This document shows, one piece after another, positions 18,403 through 26,220 of a stretch of DNA of 64,000 nucleotides. Location: the NCBI GenBank assembly GCA_021845595.1, contig JAJZVV010000013.1, positions 1 to 64,000 on the forward strand. The letters run 5' to 3'. A model generated the notes under the pieces. That model did not search any database, had not been told where the DNA came from, and worked only from the letters and a program-made list of their open reading frames with translations. This stretch comes from Pseudomonadota bacterium (GTDB taxonomy: Bacteria > Pseudomonadota > Alphaproteobacteria > Acetobacterales > Acetobacteraceae). Made by a program: the position numbers and the translations under genes. Numbering within the stretch: position 1 is the stretch's first letter; every line of letters starts with the position of its first letter.

Positions 18403-19454
18403 CCTTCCTGCCCAAGCCCAAGCTGCACCATCCCGAACTGCCGACCAACGCGATCGGCCTGACGCGGCGCGATTACGAAGGCGCGATCTCGACGCTCTGC
18501 GCCGGCTGCGGTCACGATTCCATCAGTGCTGCCATCATCCGCGCATGCTTCGAGCTGGCGCTGCCGCCGCACCGCATCGCCAAACTCTCGGGCATCGGCT
18601 GCTCCTCCAAGACGCCGACCTACTTCCTCGGCCAGGCGCACGGGTTCAACTCCGTGCACGGGCGCATGCCCTCGGTGCTGACCGGCGCCAATCTCGCCAA
18701 TCGCGATCTCATCTACCTTGGCGTCTCCGGTGATGGTGACAGCGCCTCCATCGGGCTCGGCCAGTTCGCGCACGCGCTCCGCCGCGGCGTGAACATGGTC
18801 TATGTGGTCGAGAACAACGGCGTCTACGGCCTCACCAAAGGCCAGTTCTCCGCCACGTCCGACCGCGGTTCGAAAAGCAAGAAGGGCGCCGTCAACGCCG
18901 ACTCGCCGATCGATCTCGCCGGCCTCGCCCTCGAACTCGGTGCCAGCTTCGTCGCCCGCAGCTTCTCCGGCGATCGCGAACAGCTGGTCTCGCTGCTGAA
19001 GGCAGCCTTGCTGCATCCCGGCGCGGCCATCATCGACTGCATTTCCCCCTGCGTGGCCTTCAACAACCATGCCGGCTCGACCAAAAGCTACGACTATGTC
19101 CGCCATCACAACGAGGCGGTGAACCGCATCGAGGTCATCACCGGCCGCGAGCCGATCGCAGTCGATTACGCACCGGGCACGACGGTGGCGGTGACGCAGC
19201 ATGACGGCACCGTCCTGCGCCTGCGCAAGCTCGCCGCCGACTACGACATCGAGGACCGGTCCGCGGCGATCAACTTCCTCGAAAGCCGCCGGCGCGAGGG
19301 CGAGATCGCCACCGGCCTGCTCTATGTCGAGCCCGGCGCAGAGGATCTGCACACCCATCTCGGCACCCTCGAAACGCCGCTGAATGCGCTCGACGAGGCA
19401 GCGCTGTGCCCGGGCGCGGACGCGCTCGCCGCCATCAACGCCGCGCTGCGCTGA
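18399..19454 (+). CDS. 2-oxoacid:acceptor oxidoreductase, beta subunit (KorB-like)
   Basis: The 351-residue thiamine diphosphate-binding partner of the preceding subunit. It has the CAGCGHDSI segment near residue 32, GIGCSSKTPTY, and the ThDP/Mg motif GVSGDGDSASIGLGQ with the distal ENNGVYGLTKGQ (about 110-150). The later part (CISPCVAFNNH) is also conserved in the family. It starts within the alpha-subunit stop (ATGA), so the three genes 14789-19454 form one translationally coupled operon. Its electrons would pass to ferredoxin or, through the flavoprotein, to NAD(P). Confidence 0.88.
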   Translation: MTFLPKPKLHHPELPTNAIGLTRRDYEGAISTLCAGCGHDSISAAIIRACFELALPPHRIAKLSGIGCSSKTPTYFLGQAHGFNSVHGRMPSVLTGANLANRDLIYLGVSGDGDSASIGLGQFAHALRRGVNMVYVVENNGVYGLTKGQFSATSDRGSKSKKGAVNADSPIDLAGLALELGASFVARSFSGDREQLVSLLKAALLHPGAAIIDCISPCVAFNNHAGSTKSYDYVRHHNEAVNRIEVITGREPIAVDYAPGTTVAVTQHDGTVLRLRKLAADYDIEDRSAAINFLESRRREGEIATGLLYVEPGAEDLHTHLGTLETPLNALDEAALCPGADALAAINAALR

Positions 19455-19456
19455 GC

Positions 19457-20410
19457 ATGATCGACGATCCGCGCCTGGACGGCGAGATCCGCGCGGTCCA
19501 GGCAGCGGCGGAGGCAGCGGCGGCGGCGTATCCGCCGATCCGCCTGGAGCTGCCGCTCGACCCGCACCGCGCCGTGAACGACGCGCTCGCCATGCCGCTG
19601 GCCGAGGGCGGGCCGCGCATGGCGGCGAGCGAGGAGCGCTGGGTCTTCGCCCACGGGCGGCGCGTGCTGTGCCGCGTGCACCGCCCGCGCATCGACGCGG
19701 CGCTGCCGGCGCTGGTCTACATCCATGGCGGCGGCTGGGTCTGGTCCTCGATCGACACGCATGACCGCCTGGCGCGCGAATACGCCGCCGCCGCCGGCAT
19801 CGCGGTGGTCAACGTCGATTATTCGCTCTCGCCCGAGGCCCGCTTTCCCGCCGCGCTGATGGAGTGCGCCGGCGTGGTGCGGGCGCTCGCGGCGGAAGGC
19901 GCCGGCTGGGGGCTCGATCCGACGCGGCTGGCGCTCGGCGGCGATTCCGCCGGCGGCAATCTCGCGCTCGCCACCGCGCTGTTGCTGCGCGATGCGAACG
20001 GCCCGCGCCTGCGCGGCATCCTCGCCGCCTACCCGGTCTGCGACAGCGATACCGACACCGAAAGCTACCGCGAATTCGCCGAGGGCTACGTGCTGACGCG
20101 GGCGAAAATGCGATTCTACTGGGATTGCTACACGGCCCACGCCGCCGACCGGCTCAACCCCCTCGCCGCGCCGCTGCGCGCGGACCTGGCGGGGCTGGCG
20201 CCGGTGCTGATCCAGCTCGCCGAGCTCGACGTGCTTCGCAGCGAGGGTGAGGCGCTGGCCCGTCGCCTCGCTGGCGCCGCGGTGCCGGTGGAGTGCGTGA
20301 CCTACCCGGGCATGTTGCACGGCTTCATGCGCACCACCGAAGCGGTCGCCGTCGCCCGCGCCGCCGTCGCCGCCGCCGGGGAGTGGCTGCGCCGCCACCT
20401 CTCCGGCTGA
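19457..20410 (+). CDS. Alpha/beta hydrolase, hormone-sensitive-lipase family esterase
   Basis: A 317-residue esterase. Diagnostic motifs are the oxyanion-hole HGGGW at about 94-98, nucleophile elbow GDSAGG near 160, the acid in LAELDVLRSEG near 255 and the catalytic His in YPGMLHGFM near 285, the order of the bacterial HSL (family IV) lipases/esterases. No signal peptide, so probably cytosolic, acting on short-chain esters. It starts two bases after korB stops and might share that transcript, though it has no obvious role with it. It is convergent with the next gene, 13 bp apart. Confidence 0.9.
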   Translation: MIDDPRLDGEIRAVQAAAEAAAAAYPPIRLELPLDPHRAVNDALAMPLAEGGPRMAASEERWVFAHGRRVLCRVHRPRIDAALPALVYIHGGGWVWSSIDTHDRLAREYAAAAGIAVVNVDYSLSPEARFPAALMECAGVVRALAAEGAGWGLDPTRLALGGDSAGGNLALATALLLRDANGPRLRGILAAYPVCDSDTDTESYREFAEGYVLTRAKMRFYWDCYTAHAADRLNPLAAPLRADLAGLAPVLIQLAELDVLRSEGEALARRLAGAAVPVECVTYPGMLHGFMRTTEAVAVARAAVAAAGEWLRRHLSG

Positions 20411-20423
20411 AGCGCGCGCCGGC

Positions 20424-20732
20424 TCAGGCCGGGCTGAGCACGTGGATGACGCGGCTGGCGATCATCTCCTTCGTCCGCGCCGCGTAGGCCGCCATGTGCG
20501 CCGAGGCGGCGTGCGCCTTCAGCGCCTCGACGCTCTCCCATTTCTCGATGACGACGAACGTGTCGGCGCCGAACTTGGTCTGGAACCCGCCCATCCCCTC
20601 GGCGTCCACCGCCGGGCCATATTCGATGCAGCCCTTCTCCGCGTGCACCGCCGGCATGTTGTCGTGAAACGCGCGCAGGATCGCCTCGCGCTGGCCCGGC
20701 TTGGCGGTGATGATGGCGACGACGTGGATCAT
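20424..20732 (-). CDS. ABM-domain (YgiN-like quinol/antibiotic monooxygenase) protein
   Basis: A 102-residue dimeric alpha+beta barrel protein of the ABM superfamily: MIHVVAIITAKPGQREAILRAF, EKGCIEYGPAVD, DTFVVIEKWESVEALKAHAASAHM. Members oxidise quinols or polyketides without cofactors, or act in heme turnover; nothing here fixes the substrate. A GGGAGGA site lies just upstream of the ATG at 20732. It is the last gene on this strand after the glycosyltransferase operon (72 bp gap) and could be its tail or independent. Confidence 0.85.
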   Translation of the reverse strand: MIHVVAIITAKPGQREAILRAFHDNMPAVHAEKGCIEYGPAVDAEGMGGFQTKFGADTFVVIEKWESVEALKAHAASAHMAAYAARTKEMIASRVIHVLSPA

Positions 20733-20803
20733 GCGGTCCTCCCTGGTGCTGTGACCGCGAGCCTATAGCATCGCCGCAGCGGCGGAAATCGCCGGATTGC
20801 CCT

Positions 20804-22033
20804 TCACGCCGCGGCGCGGCCGGCGACGAGATCGGCGATCGTCGCCTTGATGCGCGCGATCGAGACATCGAGCGGCAGGTTGGCCTCGGCGAAGCGCCGC
20901 GCGCCCTCGCGCAGGCGTGCGCTGCCGCTGCCGTCCTCGAGCATGGCCAGAATCGCCGCGGCCAGGCGATCGGGGGCGTGGAACGGCGTCAGCAGGCCGT
21001 TGCGGCCATGGGTGATGAATTCCCGCACCGGGGCGGTATCGCTGCCGATCACCGCGCACCCCGCCGCCAGCGCCTCGCGCAGCGACCAGGAGGCGACGAA
21101 CGGGTAGGTGAGATAGACATGCGCGTCCGAACGCTGCAGCAGCCGCAGATAGCTGGCGTAGGGCACCTTGCCGAGGAAATGCACCCGCGCCGGGTCGATC
21201 CGCCCGCCGAGCTCGGCCAGCAGGCGCTCGCGCCAGGTTCCCTGGTGCAGGCGCGCGCCATAGCTCACGCCATCGCCGCCGACCAGCGCCACCTCGGTAT
21301 CGGCGCGCTCGGCGAGCACGCGCGGCAGGGCACGCATCAGCACATGAAAGCCGCGATAGGGCTCGAGGTCCCGCGCGACATAGGTGACGAGGCGCTGCTC
21401 CGGCGCCAGCGCGATCGGGCCGAGCTCGAACGGCGCCTGGCGCAGCGCCGGGTCCGGCCGGCAGGTCTGCAGGTCCACCCCTTCCGGCAGCAGCCGGATG
21501 CGCGGGCGCGCCCAGTCCGGGTAAGTCTCGTGCTGGAATCGCGTCGGCGTCTGCCCGACGCCATCCATGCTCAGGGCGAGCAGATTGACCGCGTTCTTCG
21601 CCCGGATCGAGGGGTAGAGCGCCGGCACGGTGGGGAACTCGGGATCGAAGCCGACATCGAGCCCACGCAGATGGTAGAAGAACTCGAAATAGCCGAGCAG
21701 CGGCGGGTCGGGCCAGACATCGCGCAGATTGAGCAGCTCGCCCCAGCCGTGATGACCGATGATGACGTCGGGCATGAAGCCGAGCGCGCGCAGGCTCGCC
21801 GCCGCCCGCGCCACTGCCTCCGCACGCAGCATCGCCTGCTCGAAGTCGCGCGCGTCCTGGTGCGTCGCAGCGCTGGCGCCGCGCGGCAGCTTGTAGACGA
21901 TCTTGCGCACGCCGGCGATGAAGTTGGGGTTGTCCTCGGTGAGGAACAGGATCTCGTTTCCGCCGGCGGCGAGGTCGCGCACCAGATGCAGATACTGGCC
22001 GGGGAAATTCTGATGCACGAACAGATAGCGCAC
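20804..22033 (-). CDS. Glycosyltransferase family 4 (GT-B fold)
   Basis: A 409-residue retaining glycosyltransferase of GT-B fold. The N-terminal half begins YLFVHQNFPGQYLHLVRDL and contains DVIIGHHGWGELLNLRDVWP and GYFEFFYH; the C-terminal half has TYVARDLEPYRGFHVLMRAL, RVHFLGKVPYASYLRLLQRSDAHVYLTYPF and the donor-binding LREALAAGCAVIGSDTAPVREFI (EX7E-like region). It transfers a nucleotide sugar to an unknown acceptor, on the cytosolic side. Start is GTG 22033. It is the distal gene of the minus-strand unit 31869-20804 that begins with a type I secretion system, which suggests glycosylation of a secreted product or surface polymer (inference). Confidence 0.88.
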   Translation of the reverse strand: MRYLFVHQNFPGQYLHLVRDLAAGGNEILFLTEDNPNFIAGVRKIVYKLPRGASAATHQDARDFEQAMLRAEAVARAAASLRALGFMPDVIIGHHGWGELLNLRDVWPDPPLLGYFEFFYHLRGLDVGFDPEFPTVPALYPSIRAKNAVNLLALSMDGVGQTPTRFQHETYPDWARPRIRLLPEGVDLQTCRPDPALRQAPFELGPIALAPEQRLVTYVARDLEPYRGFHVLMRALPRVLAERADTEVALVGGDGVSYGARLHQGTWRERLLAELGGRIDPARVHFLGKVPYASYLRLLQRSDAHVYLTYPFVASWSLREALAAGCAVIGSDTAPVREFITHGRNGLLTPFHAPDRLAAAILAMLEDGSGSARLREGARRFAEANLPLDVSIARIKATIADLVAGRAAA

Positions 22034-22075
22034 GGCCCCGTCCCGTCCCCGCTCGTCCCTGGGCCCCGGCGCGCC

Positions 22076-23113
22076 CTAGCGCGCGCCCTTGCGTCCCGTC
22101 GGACGAACCGGCGCAGGCTTGCCCCGCGGCGCGACCGGCGCGGGCTTGCCGGGTGCCGACTTGGCCGGGGCTTTCCCCACCGTCTTGCCGACCGCCGGCT
22201 TGCCGACCGCCGCGTGCGCCGCTGGCTTGTCTCCGATCGGGACCGCCGCTTCCGCCCGCTTCGTCAACACGATCTGGAACGCCTCCATCGGCGCCAGGCT
22301 CGCCGCCTCGCACGGTTCGCCGGCCTCGACCGGGCCGACCGCGCTGCCATCGACGAAGCTCGCCGAATAGGTGCAGGTGAATGCCTCGGCCGACTTGCCG
22401 CGCAGGCGCACGCGCAGGCCGAGCAGCGGCAGCGCCATGCCGCGGCTGCCGCAGAGCTGCCCGCCCTCGACCCAGGGCGAGAGCCAGCCGCGGCCGAGCA
22501 CGCCCTGGTATTCGATGTCCTCCGGCGCGATCCGTCCCTGCGGCGTCACGGCGAACCCCTCGATCCAGCGCTTGCTGCCGCGCTCGCCGATCCACTCGCC
22601 GAGCGCGGCACCGACATCGCCGCGCATCTGCACATGGGCGACCGCCTCGGGCGGATTGATCGCGCTCCCCGGCGCAGCCATGGCGGCGGCCATCGCTGCC
22701 GGCGCGGCGGGCTGGGCGCGGACCGGCGCCAACGGCGCGGCGGGGCGAGCGGCGGCGGCTGTCTCCTCGGCCAGGCGGATCACCTGCAGCCGCGGCGCCG
22801 CCTCGGCCGTGTTCGGCGCCTGGTAGATCGTCACCAGCACCTGCGCCGGACCGTCACTGACGCGGATCAGCGCCGCATCGGCCGCGCCGGAGAGCCAGCC
22901 GTCGGGGCGGAAGGCGCTGATGCTCACATGCTCCGGCCTTCCCGCGGGGCCGGGCGGGAGCGAGAGCCGTACCCCCGGCAGGCCGGACCCATCCTCCGCG
23001 CGCCGTGCGCCGGGCGTCTGCACGACACAGAACAGCCCGGCATCGAGCGTCATCAGATGGCCGGAGACTTTGAGTTCGGTGAAGAGCTTGGGATTTGCTG
23101 GGGATCCGCTCAT
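22076..23113 (-). CDS. ChW-like (hydrophobic-W) domain protein with basic tail
   Basis: A 345-residue protein I recognise only in part. Residues about 200-310 resemble two clostridial hydrophobic-W (ChW) units: AHVQMRGDVGAALGEWIG.. RWIEGFAV, then IEYQGVLGRGWLSPWV.. CGSRGMALPLLGLRVRL with the G-W and G-x-x-G spacing typical of ChW, followed by EAFTCTYSASFVDGSAVGPVEAGEPCEA. Residues 100-180 are Ala/Pro-rich linker. The C-terminal 45 residues are a lysine/proline tail of repeated GKPA, GKP-APV and GKT units. No signal peptide is seen, so if exported it would need another route such as the linked type I system. The open frame continues upstream, but ATG 23113 is where protein-like sequence begins. 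Function unknown. Confidence 0.65.
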   Translation of the reverse strand: MSGSPANPKLFTELKVSGHLMTLDAGLFCVVQTPGARRAEDGSGLPGVRLSLPPGPAGRPEHVSISAFRPDGWLSGAADAALIRVSDGPAQVLVTIYQAPNTAEAAPRLQVIRLAEETAAAARPAAPLAPVRAQPAAPAAMAAAMAAPGSAINPPEAVAHVQMRGDVGAALGEWIGERGSKRWIEGFAVTPQGRIAPEDIEYQGVLGRGWLSPWVEGGQLCGSRGMALPLLGLRVRLRGKSAEAFTCTYSASFVDGSAVGPVEAGEPCEAASLAPMEAFQIVLTKRAEAAVPIGDKPAAHAAVGKPAVGKTVGKAPAKSAPGKPAPVAPRGKPAPVRPTGRKGAR

Positions 23114-23148
23114 GGCTGGTACCGCGATGTTGGCGTGGAGGGCGCTGA

Positions 23149-26100
23149 TCAGTCGGATCGCACGAATCGAGCAGGGTCGGCCGAGGTCGAGAAAGCCGCG
23201 ACGGTGATAGCCTCGCCGCGCGCATCGGTAAACATACCCTGGCCATCCGCCCGCACCGCGCGCAGCAGCGCCGCGTTCACCTCCGCCGCCGGCAGGCCGA
23301 GCGGCAGCAGCACGCCCTCGCCGCGGGCACGGATGCGCTCGGCCTGGGCGCCGAGATCGAACGCCACCACGCGCAGCCCGGCGCGCCAGGCTTCGGTCAG
23401 GGTGAAGCACCAGGTCTCTGGCACCACCGAGGGCAGGAAGGCGAGCGCGGCGTGCTGGGCGGCGATCAGCGCCGGCGCCTCCGCCGCCTCATATTCGCCG
23501 GTAACGAAAACACACCCGGTGGCGAGCAGACGCTCATCGTCGATCGAGTGGCCGACCAGGACGAACTCGAGCGCGAGCCGCCGCCGCGCGGCGTCACGGG
23601 CGCAGGCGAGCAGCACTTCGTAGCCCTTCTCCCGCCCGATCGCGCCGATCACCGCGACGCGCCGCGGCCCCGCGGCAGACGGCCCGGCGGGGACAGGCGA
23701 AGGCGTCTTCTCCCATGCCTCGACGCTCGGGCGCAGCGCCGGAAAATGGCGGCGCAGCCGGCGGGCGACATCGTCGGTCGGCACCACCACCCGCTCGGCT
23801 GCCGCGAAATCCGCCGCCGAGCGGTCGCGGAGCGCGGCGGCGGAAATCGTCTCCTCCAGCATGTGCCCGCCATCGGCGACGCAGTGCGCGCACTCCGCCA
23901 CCGCCGGTTCGCCGCAATACTGCCCGCCGGCGCCGAGCAGGCTGATGCGCGGACACAGCGCGGCATAGTCGTGCACGAAATGGCTCCATGGCAGGTCCAG
24001 CCGCCGCAGCACGTCGAGCACGGAGCGGTCATGGCCGAGCAGATGGTGCAGCTCTGCCTGCACCGGGCGGGCGCGACGCAGGAACCGGACCAGCAAAGCG
24101 GCCTCGCCGGGCAGCGCGAAGACCAGATTGGGGAAATCATCGCTGCCATCATCGACGCGGCACAGCCCGCGATAGGCACCGGACGCGGCCATCACCGGGC
24201 GCAGCACGATCGGCCTGAGCCCGGCCGCTTTGATCGAGGCTGCGCGCGCGCGCACCTGCCGCTCGACGCCGCCGCCACGATCGTGGCTGACGAGAAGCAC
24301 CGCTTCGCCCCGCGCCGCGCCGCGCCCCGTATGGGGCCAGCGTGCCATGTCCAGCCGCCGCCGCGCCGGCGCCAGCGGGTCGGCTTCGTGGTGCGCGGCG
24401 ATCAGCGCGGCGTAGCCCGGGTGCAGCCGCTCCAGTATTTCGGCGTTGCGCGCCATCAGCGCCGCCCGCCCGGCGCCGAACGAAGCGCCGCCGACATGGG
24501 CGACGAACACGCCCGGGGCGGCGACGTGCCGCCAGCCGAGATGGCGCGCGCGCAGGCAGAAATCATTCTCCTCGCCATAGCCCTGGGCAAAGACGTCCTG
24601 GCGCAGCAGCCCCACCGCGGCGAGGCAGTCGCGCCGGATATAGAGGCAGAACCCGACCCCGGTCGGGATCTCGATGGCCTGCCCGCGATTCGCCGCATCG
24701 GCGCGGCGGGCGAGCCGGTCGAGGTCGGCCGGCACCGGGTTGGCGCGCGTTTGGTCGGGATAGCTGAGCAGGCTGGCATCGTTGGAGAACGGCGTCACCG
24801 TGCCGATGTCCGGACGCGACCAGGCGAGGTCGCGCAGCCGCGCGAGCCAGTGCGGGGCCGGCACGGCGTCGCTGTTCAGCAGCACGGCATCGCCCCGGGC
24901 GAGCCGCAGCCCGGCATTGGCGGCGGCGGGAAAGCCGCGGTTTCGCCGGTGGCGCACCAGCCGCACCCGCCCCGCCCGTGCCAGCGCGTCCGCCAGCGCG
25001 GCCAGCGCCGGTTCGGGGCTCGCGTCATCGACCACGACGATGCGGGTGCCGGCAGGCACGGTGGCGAGAACGGCATCGAGGCAGGCGCGCGAGGTCTCCA
25101 GGCCGCGATGCAACGGGATCACCACCGTCACCGGCGCGGCGCCCATCCGCGCCGTTCGCACCCCGATCGGGACCGGCAGGTCGGCGGGCACCGGGACGAA
25201 GTCCGGCGCCCGCGTCGCCGCCCGGCGCGGTGTGCCGGCGGCCGGGTTGCGCCGCGCCACGGCGGCGGCGGCGGCAGCGGCGGCGCGGATTTCCAGCCCG
25301 GGATCCAGCGGGCTGCCGAGCAGGTCCCGCCCATCCGGGCCGCGCACATGCAGCGGACCGGAGAAGCCGGCGAGCTGCTCCGGCCCGACGCGGAAGCCGC
25401 GCGGGCGCGCCAGCGGCCGGTCCGCGAGCGCCTCGGCCAGCGGTTCGGCGGCGACGAGGCTGATGCCGCGCCCGCGGGCCGGCCCGATATGCAGCGCCGG
25501 CGCGCGGTCGGGGTCGCCGGGCAGCCAGGCCCAGCCCTCGATGCCGCCGGCCCGCGCGATCGCCACCCCCTCCACGCGGCGCATCGCGGCCAGATCGAGC
25601 GGGCTGCCGATCAGAGCGCGACCGCCGAGGCTCGCCTCCAGCCGCTGCCCGCGCGCCAGCCGCGCCGGCGCGGGCAGAGCGCCTGGGCGTCCATCCAGCG
25701 ACCATCGCACCGGTCCCGGCCCAGCCGTGCGCCACACCGGACGGAGATCGGCGCCGATCGCGCACCAGCCGGGCGCGCCGGCCGCGGCGGCGAGCGTGTC
25801 GGCGAAGCCGGCGAGCGCGGCATCGACGCCGACCATGCCGGCGAGCGCACCAGCCAGCGCCACCGCGGCAGCGGCTGCATCGCCCGCCTGGCGGTGCGCG
25901 GCGGCGAGGCCGAGCCAGATCTCGCGCCCACCCCCACCGGCCCCCTGCTCGGCCGCGAGCGCCTCGAACAGCGTCGCTGCCTCAGCCTCGCCACGGCGCA
26001 ACAGCAGACCGGCCAGGGCCAGGCGGATCAGAACGTCGCGCGGGGCCAGGCGCCGGGCGCGGCGCAGCCACGGCTCCGCCGCCTCAAGCCGCCCGGAATC

Positions 26101-26220
26101 GGCCAGCGCACGCCCCTCCGCCAGCGCGGCGTGCGCCAGCGCCTCGCGCCGGGCCCGCAGGCGCGCCAGTTCGGCGGCGTGGTCGGACGGCGGACCGTCC
26201 GGCCGGTCCGCCGGGTTCAG
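23149..26220 (-). CDS. Large double glycosyltransferase (GT2 + GT4-like domains)
   Basis: About 1023 residues. Residues 1-130 are TPR-like (LAEGRALADSGRLEAAEPWLRRARRL); 150-310 hold a beta-rich module with GGIEGWAWLPGDPDRAPAL, typical of sugar-recognition modules in large glycosyltransferases; 362-600 form a GT2 domain (VTVVIPLHRGLETSRACLDAVL, VVVDDASPE, LNSDAVPAPHWL, IPTGVGFCLYIRRD, GYGEENDFCLR); 638-1023 form a GT-B/GT4-like domain (LLVSHDRGGGVERQV, FVHDYAALCPR, VAVIGAIGREKGYEVLL, FLPSVVPETWCFTLTEAWRAGL). It likely builds a glycan with two sugar additions. There is no ATG, GTG or TTG in a sensible place; the frame begins at a CTG (26220) overlapping the upstream stop as CTGA. The start is therefore uncertain. 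Confidence 0.8.
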   Translation of the reverse strand: MNPADRPDGPPSDHAAELARLRARREALAHAALAEGRALADSGRLEAAEPWLRRARRLAPRDVLIRLALAGLLLRRGEAEAATLFEALAAEQGAGGGGREIWLGLAAAHRQAGDAAAAAVALAGALAGMVGVDAALAGFADTLAAAAGAPGWCAIGADLRPVWRTAGPGPVRWSLDGRPGALPAPARLARGQRLEASLGGRALIGSPLDLAAMRRVEGVAIARAGGIEGWAWLPGDPDRAPALHIGPARGRGISLVAAEPLAEALADRPLARPRGFRVGPEQLAGFSGPLHVRGPDGRDLLGSPLDPGLEIRAAAAAAAAVARRNPAAGTPRRAATRAPDFVPVPADLPVPIGVRTARMGAAPVTVVIPLHRGLETSRACLDAVLATVPAGTRIVVVDDASPEPALAALADALARAGRVRLVRHRRNRGFPAAANAGLRLARGDAVLLNSDAVPAPHWLARLRDLAWSRPDIGTVTPFSNDASLLSYPDQTRANPVPADLDRLARRADAANRGQAIEIPTGVGFCLYIRRDCLAAVGLLRQDVFAQGYGEENDFCLRARHLGWRHVAAPGVFVAHVGGASFGAGRAALMARNAEILERLHPGYAALIAAHHEADPLAPARRRLDMARWPHTGRGAARGEAVLLVSHDRGGGVERQVRARAASIKAAGLRPIVLRPVMAASGAYRGLCRVDDGSDDFPNLVFALPGEAALLVRFLRRARPVQAELHHLLGHDRSVLDVLRRLDLPWSHFVHDYAALCPRISLLGAGGQYCGEPAVAECAHCVADGGHMLEETISAAALRDRSAADFAAAERVVVPTDDVARRLRRHFPALRPSVEAWEKTPSPVPAGPSAAGPRRVAVIGAIGREKGYEVLLACARDAARRRLALEFVLVGHSIDDERLLATGCVFVTGEYEAAEAPALIAAQHAALAFLPSVVPETWCFTLTEAWRAGLRVVAFDLGAQAERIRARGEGVLLPLGLPAAEVNAALLRAVRADGQGMFTDARGEAITVAAFSTSADPARFVRSD

